Source of the DNA: Falsiroseomonas oryziterrae
Lineage (GTDB): Bacteria; Pseudomonadota; Alphaproteobacteria; Acetobacterales; Acetobacteraceae
Length of the DNA stretch: 33,385 nt
Assembly (NCBI RefSeq): GCF_021864505.1
Contig: NZ_JAKJIB010000012.1
Location: forward strand, 1 to 33,385
Reading direction: 5' to 3'
The translations under genes were made by a program, and so were the position numbers. Shown piece after piece: positions 24,085 through 32,150 of the stretch (within the stretch, counting starts at the first letter, position 1; each line of letters starts with the position of its first letter). Under the pieces are notes generated by a model, which did no database searches, had not been told where the DNA came from, and worked only from the letters and a program-made list of their open reading frames with translations.

Positions 24085-26472
24085 TCAGCCTGCGCCCGGT
24101 GTGCGCTCGCAGGCGAGGCGTTTCGGGTCCACCGCCTCGTGCAATCCCACGTCGCGAATGCCGGCGAGGAGTGCCTGGAAGCGGGCCTCGCCCACATCCT
24201 CTTCCGGCAGGTATTCGTGCCCGGTCTCCCCGCCAGACCTCACCGGCAGCACGGCGCAGCCTCGGACCGTTGGTTGGTGCGCGAGCAGGATGGATCGGAA
24301 TGCTTCCAGGTCGTGGAGGTCGGTGCGCAGCTTGAGCGTATAGCTGACCTGGTTGCCGCGTTCGGCGCCGATCCAGTGCCGTTCCAGCAGGCGCAGCCAG
24401 GCGAAGTGCTCCGCTGGCGTCGCCTCCGGCGCGGTGACCAGACGATCCCCGATGCCGAGTCGCAGGAAGAGCGGCAGCGTCGGGAAGCCCACGACGCTCA
24501 TGCCCGGAAAGCTTGACAGCGTGCGGATGGGGTAGCCGCGCGCCTCGTAGTCCCCGAGAAGCGGGTCGCTGCCGGCCCGCCAGCCGCCGCCCGGCTCGCG
24601 CTCGCCGCGGAACTGCACCCAGCGGAGATACTGCCTGCGTGCCGGCAGGTGCGCGCCTTCGGTGAGACCGAACAGCTTGGCCGTGGTGCCGGCCGGCTTG
24701 ACGGTGGTGACCGTCAGCGGCGGCACGAGGCCGAGCTTCGCCGCATAGGCCGTTGCCTCCGACTTCACGATGTCCGACAAGTGCGCCAGCGCGGCCCAGA
24801 AGGGCCCCGCCCGACCAGCCTCATCCAGAAGGTCGCGGAAGCCCAGGCCGAAGCGCAGCCACGCCCATTCGTGCAGACCCGTGGGGCCAATCCCGATGCG
24901 GTTCGTGCGCCGGACCTCGCGCGCATAAAGCGCATCCATCAGGTTGACGCGGACCAGGAACCGCACGCCGAGGCGCACCGCATCCTCGACGCGTGCATCC
25001 CACAGCGCGGCCGTCGCGTGATCCAGCGCGCCAGGCGTCACCGCCTCGAAGGGCAACGGGCAAGCGAGCAGCGGCGCGAAGTCCCCGACCACGCAGTAGC
25101 CGCCCGTGACGTGCAGCACGACCTCGCCGCAGGGGTTGGTGGTCGCAGGAAAGCGGGCGCGAGCAGCCCGCCGCGAGAGCTCGCCGAGCAGGCCGACTGC
25201 CTGCTCCGCACTGTAGCGGCGGCTGCGGAGGTCGCTGCCATCGTCGCAGACCGGCTTGCGCCAGGCGGAGCCGGAGCGGTGGTCTTCCAGCAGGTCCGCA
25301 TTGAGGAAGCCGGGCTCGCCGGTGGCATGGGCCGAGCGCGTCGCGGCCTCGAACACGGCGCGGGCATGATGGGTCCAGGGATCGTCCAGGGCCTCGCCGG
25401 CACGGCCGCGGGCGACGTGATGCCAGAACTCCCGGTCCACCATGAGCGAGTGGTTCGCCGTCCAGAGTACGCCTTCGGCCGCCAGCTGCACGAAGCGCAG
25501 CGCGCCGGGGTCGCGCCAGCTTTTGGTTGCCATGCGCGCCGCTCGCCGCGCGCCGCCGCCCTGCACCTCGACCGACAGCAGATGGTCGGCGAGCAGCGCC
25601 TGTTCCCAGGGCTGCATGGCCCCGCCTCCCGGGTCCCGCCGCCGGGCGGCCTCGATCACCTGGCGTCGCAGCCGCGCGAGGCCCCGCAGCAGGGAGAGCG
25701 GGCCCGGCGCCGGCCGGCCCTGCATGCCGCGTATCGGCGTGCCGCGCGGCCGGATGGCGGAGAGGTCGAGCAACAGCGTGCGCTGGCGTTCGCCACGGAA
25801 CGCCATCGACTCCAGGATCTCGACCGCCTTGGCCCATCCCTCGCGGCTGTCCTCGACCTCGTGGTGGATTGCATCCGGCGGAGCAAGCTTTTGATCGCAT
25901 AGGATCTCGGCATCGAGCGCGGCGCGGACCCCCGGCTCATCGACGGACGCGACGCCGAAGTCGCGCGCGAAGCGCGTCAGGCCGGGCGAGTCACGCGGGT
26001 AGTCCGGGTGGGATGGCGACAGGTGCAGCAGCAGCGCTGGACCGTCCGCCCAATCCACGACAACCAGTTCGTCATCATAGCTGCGGCCGACGCCGCTGCC
26101 GTTGAGCAGCAGGTAGAACTTCGCGAAGGAGGTGATCGCGGTCGCGCAGTTCGTGAACAACTCGATGTTGCGCCCGGCCTGGCCCGGATCGCCGTGCTGC
26201 AGGTGCCGCCCCGAAGTCAGCAGCGCGCCGGACGCGATCGCGTTGCGCAGGCGCGCGCATTCTGTCGCCGCCGCATCGGCGCGACCACCGAGGAGCGAGA
26301 CGTTGCCCGCCGCGACCCTGTCCGCGACGTGGCCCCAATCCTCCCGATCCTCTGGACGGAAGACGGTCCGGCGGGCGACGGCAAGCCCCATGCCGCGCTC
26401 CGGCATGCGCGGCGGCGCCGGTGCCTCCCCGAAGCTCGCGCCGGGAAGCGTGTCCGGTCGCGCCCGGCTCAC
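24085..26472 (-). CDS. nrdJ: Class II (adenosylcobalamin-dependent) ribonucleotide reductase
   Basis: A 795-residue B12-dependent ribonucleotide reductase, which makes deoxynucleotides without oxygen. The active-site signature TNPCGE gives Asn446, the thiyl-radical Cys448 and Glu450; Cys460 (GGYC) and Cys109 (TNCA) are plausible redox partners. GTG 26472 is chosen because it overlaps the upstream stop (GTGA), has GGAGG 6 bp before it, and gives a normal family length; the first ATG at 26406 would remove 22 residues. The C-terminus (KRLACERTPGAG) has a single cysteine, not the usual pair that recycles the active-site disulfide. No class I nrdAB is nearby. NrdZ of M. tuberculosis is the functional parallel. 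Confidence 0.88.
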   Translation of the reverse strand: MSRARPDTLPGASFGEAPAPPRMPERGMGLAVARRTVFRPEDREDWGHVADRVAAGNVSLLGGRADAAATECARLRNAIASGALLTSGRHLQHGDPGQAGRNIELFTNCATAITSFAKFYLLLNGSGVGRSYDDELVVVDWADGPALLLHLSPSHPDYPRDSPGLTRFARDFGVASVDEPGVRAALDAEILCDQKLAPPDAIHHEVEDSREGWAKAVEILESMAFRGERQRTLLLDLSAIRPRGTPIRGMQGRPAPGPLSLLRGLARLRRQVIEAARRRDPGGGAMQPWEQALLADHLLSVEVQGGGARRAARMATKSWRDPGALRFVQLAAEGVLWTANHSLMVDREFWHHVARGRAGEALDDPWTHHARAVFEAATRSAHATGEPGFLNADLLEDHRSGSAWRKPVCDDGSDLRSRRYSAEQAVGLLGELSRRAARARFPATTNPCGEVVLHVTGGYCVVGDFAPLLACPLPFEAVTPGALDHATAALWDARVEDAVRLGVRFLVRVNLMDALYAREVRRTNRIGIGPTGLHEWAWLRFGLGFRDLLDEAGRAGPFWAALAHLSDIVKSEATAYAAKLGLVPPLTVTTVKPAGTTAKLFGLTEGAHLPARRQYLRWVQFRGEREPGGGWRAGSDPLLGDYEARGYPIRTLSSFPGMSVVGFPTLPLFLRLGIGDRLVTAPEATPAEHFAWLRLLERHWIGAERGNQVSYTLKLRTDLHDLEAFRSILLAHQPTVRGCAVLPVRSGGETGHEYLPEEDVGEARFQALLAGIRDVGLHEAVDPKRLACERTPGAG

Positions 26473-27377
26473 ATCCCGCCTCCGCCGCGCGGCTGCGCCC
26501 AGAAGCGTCGCTTCGTCCACTCCGTCGCGGCGAGATAGGCCGCGACGATCGCCATCAAGGCGAGGAGCTGCCGCCCGGACGGCGGCACGAAGCCGACGGC
26601 GGCCGAGAGCGCGCCCAGGTAAGGCAGGAGCAGCGCTGCTGACCCGACCGCGATCGTGCTGATGAGCAGGAGCCGGCCGGGGCGGCTGGTCCAGGCCGGC
26701 CGACGCGTGCGCAGGACGAGGACAACGGCAACCTCGCTGAGCAGGGAGACCAGGAACCAACCCGTCTGGAACTCGCTGGCGCCCGCTCCGAACAGCCAGA
26801 GCAGCAGGCCGACGGTGAGCACGTCGAAGGTCGAGCTCAGCAGGCCGAACCCCAGCATGAAGCGCTGCACCTCAGCCATGTCCCAGCGCTGCGGGCGGTC
26901 GCCATGCTCGGGGTCCATGGCATCCGCGGCCACGGCCATCATCGGCAGGTCGGAAAGGAAGTTGTTGAGGAGGATCTGCTTCGGCAGCAGCGGCAGGAAG
27001 CCCGTGCGCTGCAGCGCGCGCACGATCCGCTCCTTCTGCTGCGGGTCGATCTCGACGAACAGGTCGGTGCGTGGCGCGACATGCCAAAGAGCCTCGTCGC
27101 GCATCGCCGCAAGCGCCGCGCCGGTGAGCATCGCGGGCGGGTCGAGGCCGACCGCGCGGGCCAGATGCCCGGCGACATGCCGGTTGTCGTCACGACCTTC
27201 ACGACGATGCCGCGGGAGGCCAGGTCGCGGACGGCGCGCGCGGGCGTCGCGCTTCGGCGGATCGAGGAACAGCAGGAAGCCCCGGAACACGAGGTCCGTC
27301 TCGTCGTCGCGGTCGTAGCGCTCCCGCGGCGATCCGCGGCGGTCTGCTGCGGCGAGGCGCTGCTGCCGGGCGCTCAC
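26469..27377 (-). pseudogene. Remnant of a P-type cation ATPase (MgtA/MgtB-like), N-terminus lost and internally deleted
   Basis: The frame reads 302 residues and clearly derives from a magnesium-type P-type ATPase: DPPK at 39-42, DPQQKERIVRAL at 111-122, KQILLNNFLSDLP at 133-145, and C-terminal membrane helices. The phosphorylation-site DKTGT half is absent. Residues ~46-62 are out of frame: a one-base gain and a four-base loss compensate, destroying the expected VKVVTGDN. The join RTGF-LPLLPKQ omits the expected segment with GDGxND and two helices. Start GTG 27377 overlaps the CBS stop (GTGA), and its own stop overlaps the RNR start (GTGA). It cannot pump ions but may persist as a membrane anchor or translational coupler. 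Confidence 0.82.
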
Positions 27378-27796
27378 CGCAGGACCTCGAAGAAACCCGT
27401 CTCCTCGTCGAGGCGCGCATGCTCCATGGCACGGAAGTCGTAGCGTGAGACGATGCCGACCACCTTCCCGTCGCGGCAGATCGGCAGGTGCCGGAAGCCG
27501 CAATTGTCGAGAAGGCGAAGCGCCTCCATCGCCGATTGCTCGGGCGCCAGCGTCACCGGGTTCGCCGTCATCACCTTGCGCAGCTTCGTGTGGCGCGCAT
27601 CGCATCCCTCCGCGAGGCAGCGCACTGCGTCGCGCCCCGTGAAGATGCCGGCCAGGCGCCCGCCCGGCTCGGTCACCAGCACGGCGCCCACCCGGCGCCC
27701 ATGCATCGCGGCGCAGGCGTCGGCGACGGTCGCATCCGGCCGCATCGAAAGCGGATGCTGATCCCGGATGATCTCGGCCATGGTCCGTTCGCGCAT
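27374..27796 (-). CDS. CBS-domain pair protein
   Basis: A 140-residue cytoplasmic protein made of two CBS repeats (about 14-66 and 77-131), the adenosine-nucleotide-sensing fold. Visible motifs are IFTGRDAVRCLAEG in the first repeat and LPICRDGKVVGIVSRYD in the second. ATG 27796 follows GAGGAGGA by 6 bp; a longer reading upstream has no family resemblance. Stand-alone CBS pairs sense AMP, ATP or NAD-like ligands; the size matches Hrp1 (Rv2626c) of the DosR regulon, though no zinc-binding cysteines are evident here. It heads a coupled chain with the ATPase remnant and RNR (GTGA overlaps). Confidence 0.88.
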   Translation of the reverse strand: MRERTMAEIIRDQHPLSMRPDATVADACAAMHGRRVGAVLVTEPGGRLAGIFTGRDAVRCLAEGCDARHTKLRKVMTANPVTLAPEQSAMEALRLLDNCGFRHLPICRDGKVVGIVSRYDFRAMEHARLDEETGFFEVLR

Positions 27797-28021
27797 GGCA
27801 GTCCTCCTCGTCGCCTTCTCCAGCCTCTGCCTCAGGCGGCCCGCCGGGCTCGGCCATCTCGGCCCGGTACGCCCCGGGCAGCGATGCTGCGGATCAAGTC
27901 TGCGCCCGGCACCCCTCTCACCGTGCGAGTGCCCTCGACGTTTTGATCGGGCGAATAAGGCTGCCAGGGGCGCATCCGATGCTGCACGCCACGTTCCGCG
28001 CGTCGCGTGCAGCACGAGGCC

Positions 28022-28699
28022 TCACCCGTGCTGGGCCGCAGGCCGCTGGAGGCCCACGATTGCTGCGATGACCTCTTCATCGGTCAGCTGATGGAAGTCG
28101 CGATAGAAGGCCCCGATGCCGAAGAACAGCTGTGCCTCGACAAGGCAGACGGTGTCATCTGCATCGCTGCGGAGCGCCTCCAGCGTCCCGGGCGGTGCGA
28201 CCGGCACGGCGAGCACGAGCCGCGCGGCACCACGCCGCCGCAGCGCGTGGAGCGCCGCCCGTGCTGAGGCGCCCGTGGCGAGGCCATCATCGACCACCAC
28301 TGCCGTCCAGCCTGCAGGATCGACCGGCACGCGTCCCGCCAGGTAGCGCGCACGCCGCCTCTCGATCTCCGCGAGTTCGCGGCGCCGCGCGGCGGCGATG
28401 AAGGCCTCGGACGCGCCGGTCGCCGCGACGATGTCCGCGTTGAGCACGACCTCCGGCGTGTCGCCGTCGACGATGGCGCCGATCGCCAGCTCAGGCTGGC
28501 CCGGAGCACCGATCTTGCGGACGAGCACGAGATCGAGTGGTGCACCGAGGGCAGCCGCCACTTCGACGGCGACGGGCACGCCGCCCCGCGGCAGCGCGTA
28601 GACGACCGGATCCCGCAGCCGCAGGGCCTTCACCCGCTCTGCCAGGAGGCGGCCCGCCTCGGAGCGGTCGGCGAACCGCGTGGGCTCAGACCGGAACAT
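28022..28699 (-). CDS. Phosphoribosyltransferase-domain protein
   Basis: A 225-residue type I phosphoribosyltransferase. The PRPP-binding loop VVVDDGLATGAS is at 134-145 (acidic pair 137-138), and LPRGGVPVAVEVA plus DLVLVRKIG form the usual first-half motifs. Such proteins transfer ribose-5-phosphate from PRPP, or act in salvage; the specific base is unknown. ATG 28699 is chosen from the family start; it overlaps the upstream hydrolase gene by 14 bp, so the two are probably co-translated. Rv0571c (DosR regulon) is, from memory, a fused phosphoribosyltransferase-hydrolase of about the combined length, supporting a joint function. Confidence 0.88.
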   Translation of the reverse strand: MFRSEPTRFADRSEAGRLLAERVKALRLRDPVVYALPRGGVPVAVEVAAALGAPLDLVLVRKIGAPGQPELAIGAIVDGDTPEVVLNADIVAATGASEAFIAAARRRELAEIERRRARYLAGRVPVDPAGWTAVVVDDGLATGASARAALHALRRRGAARLVLAVPVAPPGTLEALRSDADDTVCLVEAQLFFGIGAFYRDFHQLTDEEVIAAIVGLQRPAAQHG

Positions 28700-29360
28700 G
28701 GCTACCCTCGGGCGCAAGCCAGCGCTGGAACCAGGCAGCGGCGAGCCGTCCGACATGCTCCAGCGCGCCTGGCTCCTCGAACAGGTGGCCCGCACCGGGC
28801 ACTATCGCCAGCTCGGTCGGGCAGGTCATTCGGCTGCGGGCCTGGGCGTTGAGTTCCAGAACCTCGCGGTCCTCCTCACCGACGATCAGGAGCGTGGGCG
28901 CCGCAACCCGCCCGAGGCTCGCCTCCCCGGCCAGGTCGGGCCGCCCGCCGCGCAAGACGACGGCACCGACGTCCACCGGATGCGCGGCGGCCGCGACGAG
29001 CGCCGCCGCGGCGCCGGTGCTGGCGCCGAACAGGCCGAGCGGGAGATCCGCGGTTGCCGGATGGCCGGCGATGAACTCCATCGCGGCCCCGAGCCGCTGC
29101 GCGAGCAGGCCGATGTCGAACACCTTGCGCCGGTCCGCCGCCTCCTCCTCGGTCAGCAGGTCGAAAAGCAGCGTCGCTAGGCCACCGTGGTTCAGCGCGG
29201 CCGCGACCTGCCGATTGCGCGAGCTGAGCCGCCCGGAGCCGCTGCCATGAGCAAACAGGACGAGGGCCTCCGCGCGCGCCGGGAGTTCGATCGTGCCTTC
29301 CAGCCCAGGCGGAATCGCGACGTTCTCGGCGTGTTTGCCGGCAGGCTCTGTGTTGCTCAT
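28686..29360 (-). CDS. Alpha/beta hydrolase (dienelactone-hydrolase-like)
   Basis: A 224-residue alpha/beta hydrolase. The nucleophile is Ser114 in GASTG, with Asp164 (GEEDRE) and His192 (GAGHLFEEPG) completing the triad. The oxyanion loop is in FAHGSGSG. ATG 29360 has GAGGAAAAG upstream and the family N-terminus begins soon after; a longer reading at 29414 has no ribosome-binding site or resemblance. It overlaps the phosphoribosyltransferase gene by 14 bp. Substrate is unknown. It matches the hydrolase half of the fused Rv0571c type, here as a separate polypeptide encoded upstream rather than downstream of the transferase. Confidence 0.87.
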   Translation of the reverse strand: MSNTEPAGKHAENVAIPPGLEGTIELPARAEALVLFAHGSGSGRLSSRNRQVAAALNHGGLATLLFDLLTEEEAADRRKVFDIGLLAQRLGAAMEFIAGHPATADLPLGLFGASTGAAAALVAAAAHPVDVGAVVLRGGRPDLAGEASLGRVAAPTLLIVGEEDREVLELNAQARSRMTCPTELAIVPGAGHLFEEPGALEHVGRLAAAWFQRWLAPEGSHVPV

Positions 29361-29457
29361 CGGGCTTTTCCTCTGCTGGTCTGCCCGGCGCGGCCGGGTG
29401 GGTCGATTGCTCAAGGACGCCGGCTCCTACCGGGCTCAAGCGCAGCTCGCGGCTGCC

Positions 29458-29930
29458 TCAGTGCGACATCAGCACCGGTACGGTCATCTGGCAGAGCAGC
29501 GTGCGCGTCACCCCGCCCCGCATCAGCTCACGGATGCGCGAATGGCCGTAAGCTCCGACGACGATGAGGTCCGAAGAGCATTCCGCGGCACTGTTGAGGA
29601 TGACGTCGCCCGCGCTGATTTCGGCCGCGTCTCTCGGCTCGACCGTCACCCGGAGTTCGTGCCGCGCGATGTCCGCGGCTCCCGGAACGCCGCTTCCACG
29701 CCACCGGACACCGCGATCGCGTCTTGCCGCATGCGTTCCAGCATCTCGACAAGCAGGACGGCGCCGCTGCTGCCGCTGCTGGAATCCCCGACGAGCAGAG
29801 GCAGCAGGACGTCGTACACGTGCAGCCCCGTCAGGTGGGCCCCGTGCCGTCGCACGAGACCAGCGGCAAGCCGGAGGCGGTTCCCCTGCTCCTCCGTGTC
29901 GAGGTGGACGAGGCTGTCCCTGATCCGCAT
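29458..29930 (-). pseudogene. Universal stress protein gene, internally deleted and frameshifted
   Basis: The first ~85 codons read in one frame (MRIRDSLVHLDTEEQGNRL, then RRHGAHLTGLHV), the N-terminal domain of a tandem-Usp protein. That frame stops 27 bases after the break. The last ~72 codons read in a second frame, from AADIARHELRVTVEPRDAAE to the nucleotide-loop segment VVGAYGHSRIRELMRGGV and TVPVLMSH, the end of the second Usp domain. Joining the frames needs one extra base near 29690. Because the middle ~120 residues of a two-domain Usp are missing at the same point, a single out-of-frame deletion explains both. ATG 29930 has GGAGG upstream. A sequencing error cannot explain the missing middle. 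Confidence 0.8.
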
Positions 29931-30096
29931 GGCTGCCTCCCACCGACTTCGGTGCGCGGCGCCGGCGCGCGGACGTGCGCGCCGCTGCCTTCCGGGTCCA
30001 TTCTAGGGCATCGACGGCGGTGGCGCCTGACCTCGATGATCACGCGGTGCGGCGCGACCGCCGAGATCGACCAAGAAACAAGGCAGCCCATCGGCC

Positions 30097-31146
30097 GTGA
30101 ATCGCCCAAAGACTTCAGACGCCGTCGCCGAACTCGAGGAGAAGGTCGCCTTCCTTCACTCGCCCGTGTCCTACCCGCACGCGTGCCGCGAGGTCGAGGC
30201 GCGCGAGACCCACATGTCCTGGGTCTTCCTCGCCGATGGCTTCGCTTGGAAGCTGAAGAAGCCGGTGCGCTATCCGTTCCTGGACTACCGCGCGCCCGAG
30301 GAGCGCCGCCGCTTCTGCGAGGAGGAGGTCCGTCTGAACCGCCGCCTCGCGCCCGGGGTCTACCTCGACGTCGTGCCGCTGCTGCGTCGCGCGGACGGGA
30401 CGCTCGGCATCGGCGGCATGGGCCAGGTCGTGGACTGGCTCGTCAGGATGCGACGCCTGCCGACCGCGCTGATGCTCGATGCCGCACTGGAACAAGGCAC
30501 GGCCACGCGTGATGCCGTCACCCGGGCAGCCGGGCACGTCGCGGCCTTCTACACCTCCGCTGCGCCCGAACCGGTGGCGGAGGCCGCCTATCTCGAGCGG
30601 TTCCGCCACGAACTCGCGCTGAGCCGTCATGTCCTTCATGACGGCGCCTACGGGCTGCCGGACGAGGCGCCCGCCGCGGTGATCGCCACGCTGGACATCT
30701 TCCTGGCGGAGGAGGCCGGGCTCCTGCTTGCGCCGCTGCGGTCGGGCGACGTCGTAGAGGGTCATGGCGACCTCCGCCCCGAGCATGTCTTCCTCGGCGA
30801 ACCACCAGCGGTGATCGACTGCCTGGAATTCAACCGCGCATTGCGCCTACTCGACCCCTTCGAGGAGATCGCCTTTCTGGCGATGGAATGCCGGTTGCTG
30901 GGTGGCGCCTGGGCTGGCGGGATCTTCCTGCGCCGCGCCGCGGTCGCGCTCGGCCGGCGGCCGCCCGCGCGGCTCTTTGCCTTCTACACCGCCTACCGCG
31001 CCTGCCTGCGTGCGCGGCTGTCGCTCGCGCATCTGCAGGAGCCGGAGCCGCGCGATCCGGCGAAATGGCAGCCGCGCGCCCGGCGCTACCTGGCGGCAGC
31101 TGCGGCGGCTTGCGTTAGGCTGCGCCGCCTTCCACGAGGTCGGTGA
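30097..31146 (+). CDS. APH-like (aminoglycoside phosphotransferase fold) kinase, N-terminal half of the Rv2004c-type protein
   Basis: A 349-residue protein with an aminoglycoside-phosphotransferase/protein-kinase-like fold. The catalytic loop HGDLRPEH (223-230) and metal-binding Asp241 (VIDCLEF) are clear, and Lys52 in FAWKLKKP is the likely ATP-binding lysine. The long homologues carry a second, C-terminal P-loop (AAA/zeta-type) kinase domain, absent here, and the protein stops after the APH domain. Start GTG 30097 is used; the ribosome-binding site is weak. The substrate is unknown, and antibiotic resistance is not implied. Rv2004c of the DosR regulon is the closest parallel I recall. It ends overlapping the convergent PRPP synthetase gene by 32 bp. 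Confidence 0.78.
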   Translation: MNRPKTSDAVAELEEKVAFLHSPVSYPHACREVEARETHMSWVFLADGFAWKLKKPVRYPFLDYRAPEERRRFCEEEVRLNRRLAPGVYLDVVPLLRRADGTLGIGGMGQVVDWLVRMRRLPTALMLDAALEQGTATRDAVTRAAGHVAAFYTSAAPEPVAEAAYLERFRHELALSRHVLHDGAYGLPDEAPAAVIATLDIFLAEEAGLLLAPLRSGDVVEGHGDLRPEHVFLGEPPAVIDCLEFNRALRLLDPFEEIAFLAMECRLLGGAWAGGIFLRRAAVALGRRPPARLFAFYTAYRACLRARLSLAHLQEPEPRDPAKWQPRARRYLAAAAAACVRLRRLPRGR

Positions 31147-32089
31147 CGGAGCCTCCCTCGTGCAGCCGCCGGATCGCCTCGGCGAAGAGCGCGGCGGCGC
31201 CGACCACCTCGACCCGCGATCCGACCAGCGCCGGCGGCAGCCGGAAGGGCGGCACGCTGTCGGAGACGAGAACCCGGTCCAGCGCAGGCGAGCCGATCGC
31301 CTCCGCGGCGCGCCCGGTGAATAGCCCATGCCCTGCCACCGCGATCACCCGCGACGCGCCCTGCGCCAGGCAGGCCTCCGCGGCGCGCGTCATAGTGCCG
31401 CCGCTTGCGATCAGGTCGTCCACCACGACGACGGTGGCGCCGCCGACCTCGCCGACCAGCAGATCGCCGGTGACCACACCGGCACTGCGCCGCTTCTCCA
31501 TGAAGGCGCCGCCGACCGCGCGGCCGAGCCGCCGCTCCAGAAGCTCGCGGAAGAGCTGCGCGCGCTTGACGCCGCCCGGATCGGGTGAAGCGACGACCAG
31601 CGGGCCGTCCAAGTCGGCGAGCCGCGGCGCGAACAGCGCGCGACCGTCGAGATGGACAGTGCGGCAACGGAAGGCATTCTGAAAGGCGACAATGTTGTGC
31701 ACCTCGAGCGTGACCACCGCATCCGTGCCCAGCGCTTCCAGAAGCTGAGCCACATAGCGCGTTGTGACCGGATCGTAGGCCTTGGTGCGCCGGTCCTTGC
31801 GCGCATAAGCGAGGTACGGGATCACCGCCGTCACGCGCGCCGCACCTGCATCGCGGATGGCGCCGAGGAAGAACAGCAGCCGGCAGAGCTTGTCGTTCGG
31901 GCTCGCCGCCGGGCCGCCATGCAGCGAGTGCAGCACGTAGACGTCGGCCCCGCGGACCTCCGCCAGCGGCCGCGCCTTGTGCTCCCCATCCTCGAACTCG
32001 CGTTCCTCATGAGCCGTGAGCGCGATGCCGAGTGCCGCGGCGACACGCTCACCGAATGGGCGGCTGTCGCCGAGCGCGAACACGTGCAT
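31115..32089 (-). CDS. Ribose-phosphate pyrophosphokinase paralogue
   Basis: A 324-residue PRPP synthetase that makes phosphoribosyl pyrophosphate from ribose-5-phosphate and ATP. The flexible loop RKDRR is at 97-101, catalytic His131 is in EVHN, and the PRPP loop VVVVDDLIASGGT is at 220-232. It is more divergent than the housekeeping Prs (for example SGGT in place of TAGT) and sits beside PRPP-using enzymes, so it is likely a dedicated supplier. ATG 32089 has GGGGAG upstream. It is divergent from pncB with 61 bp between, and its 3' end overlaps the kinase gene. It probably feeds the nicotinate and other phosphoribosyltransferases of this island. Confidence 0.9.
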   Translation of the reverse strand: MHVFALGDSRPFGERVAAALGIALTAHEEREFEDGEHKARPLAEVRGADVYVLHSLHGGPAASPNDKLCRLLFFLGAIRDAGAARVTAVIPYLAYARKDRRTKAYDPVTTRYVAQLLEALGTDAVVTLEVHNIVAFQNAFRCRTVHLDGRALFAPRLADLDGPLVVASPDPGGVKRAQLFRELLERRLGRAVGGAFMEKRRSAGVVTGDLLVGEVGGATVVVVDDLIASGGTMTRAAEACLAQGASRVIAVAGHGLFTGRAAEAIGSPALDRVLVSDSVPPFRLPPALVGSRVEVVGAAALFAEAIRRLHEGGSVTDLVEGGAA

Positions 32090-32150
32090 GGCAAGCTCCC
32101 CGCGGCACAGTCAGAAGATGGGCCAACGCGCCACCAGGGGAATGGAGGCC

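Noticed and set aside
27199-27432. Short minus-strand frame spanning the CBS/ATPase junction
   Set aside because: It is an alternative reading of the same DNA. Part of it helps show the ATPase frameshift, but it is not a gene in itself.
27943-27956. TTGATCGGGCGAAT as a possible FNR site upstream of the CBS gene
   Set aside because: Only the left half matches; the right half shares almost nothing with ATCAA. I do not count it as a site.
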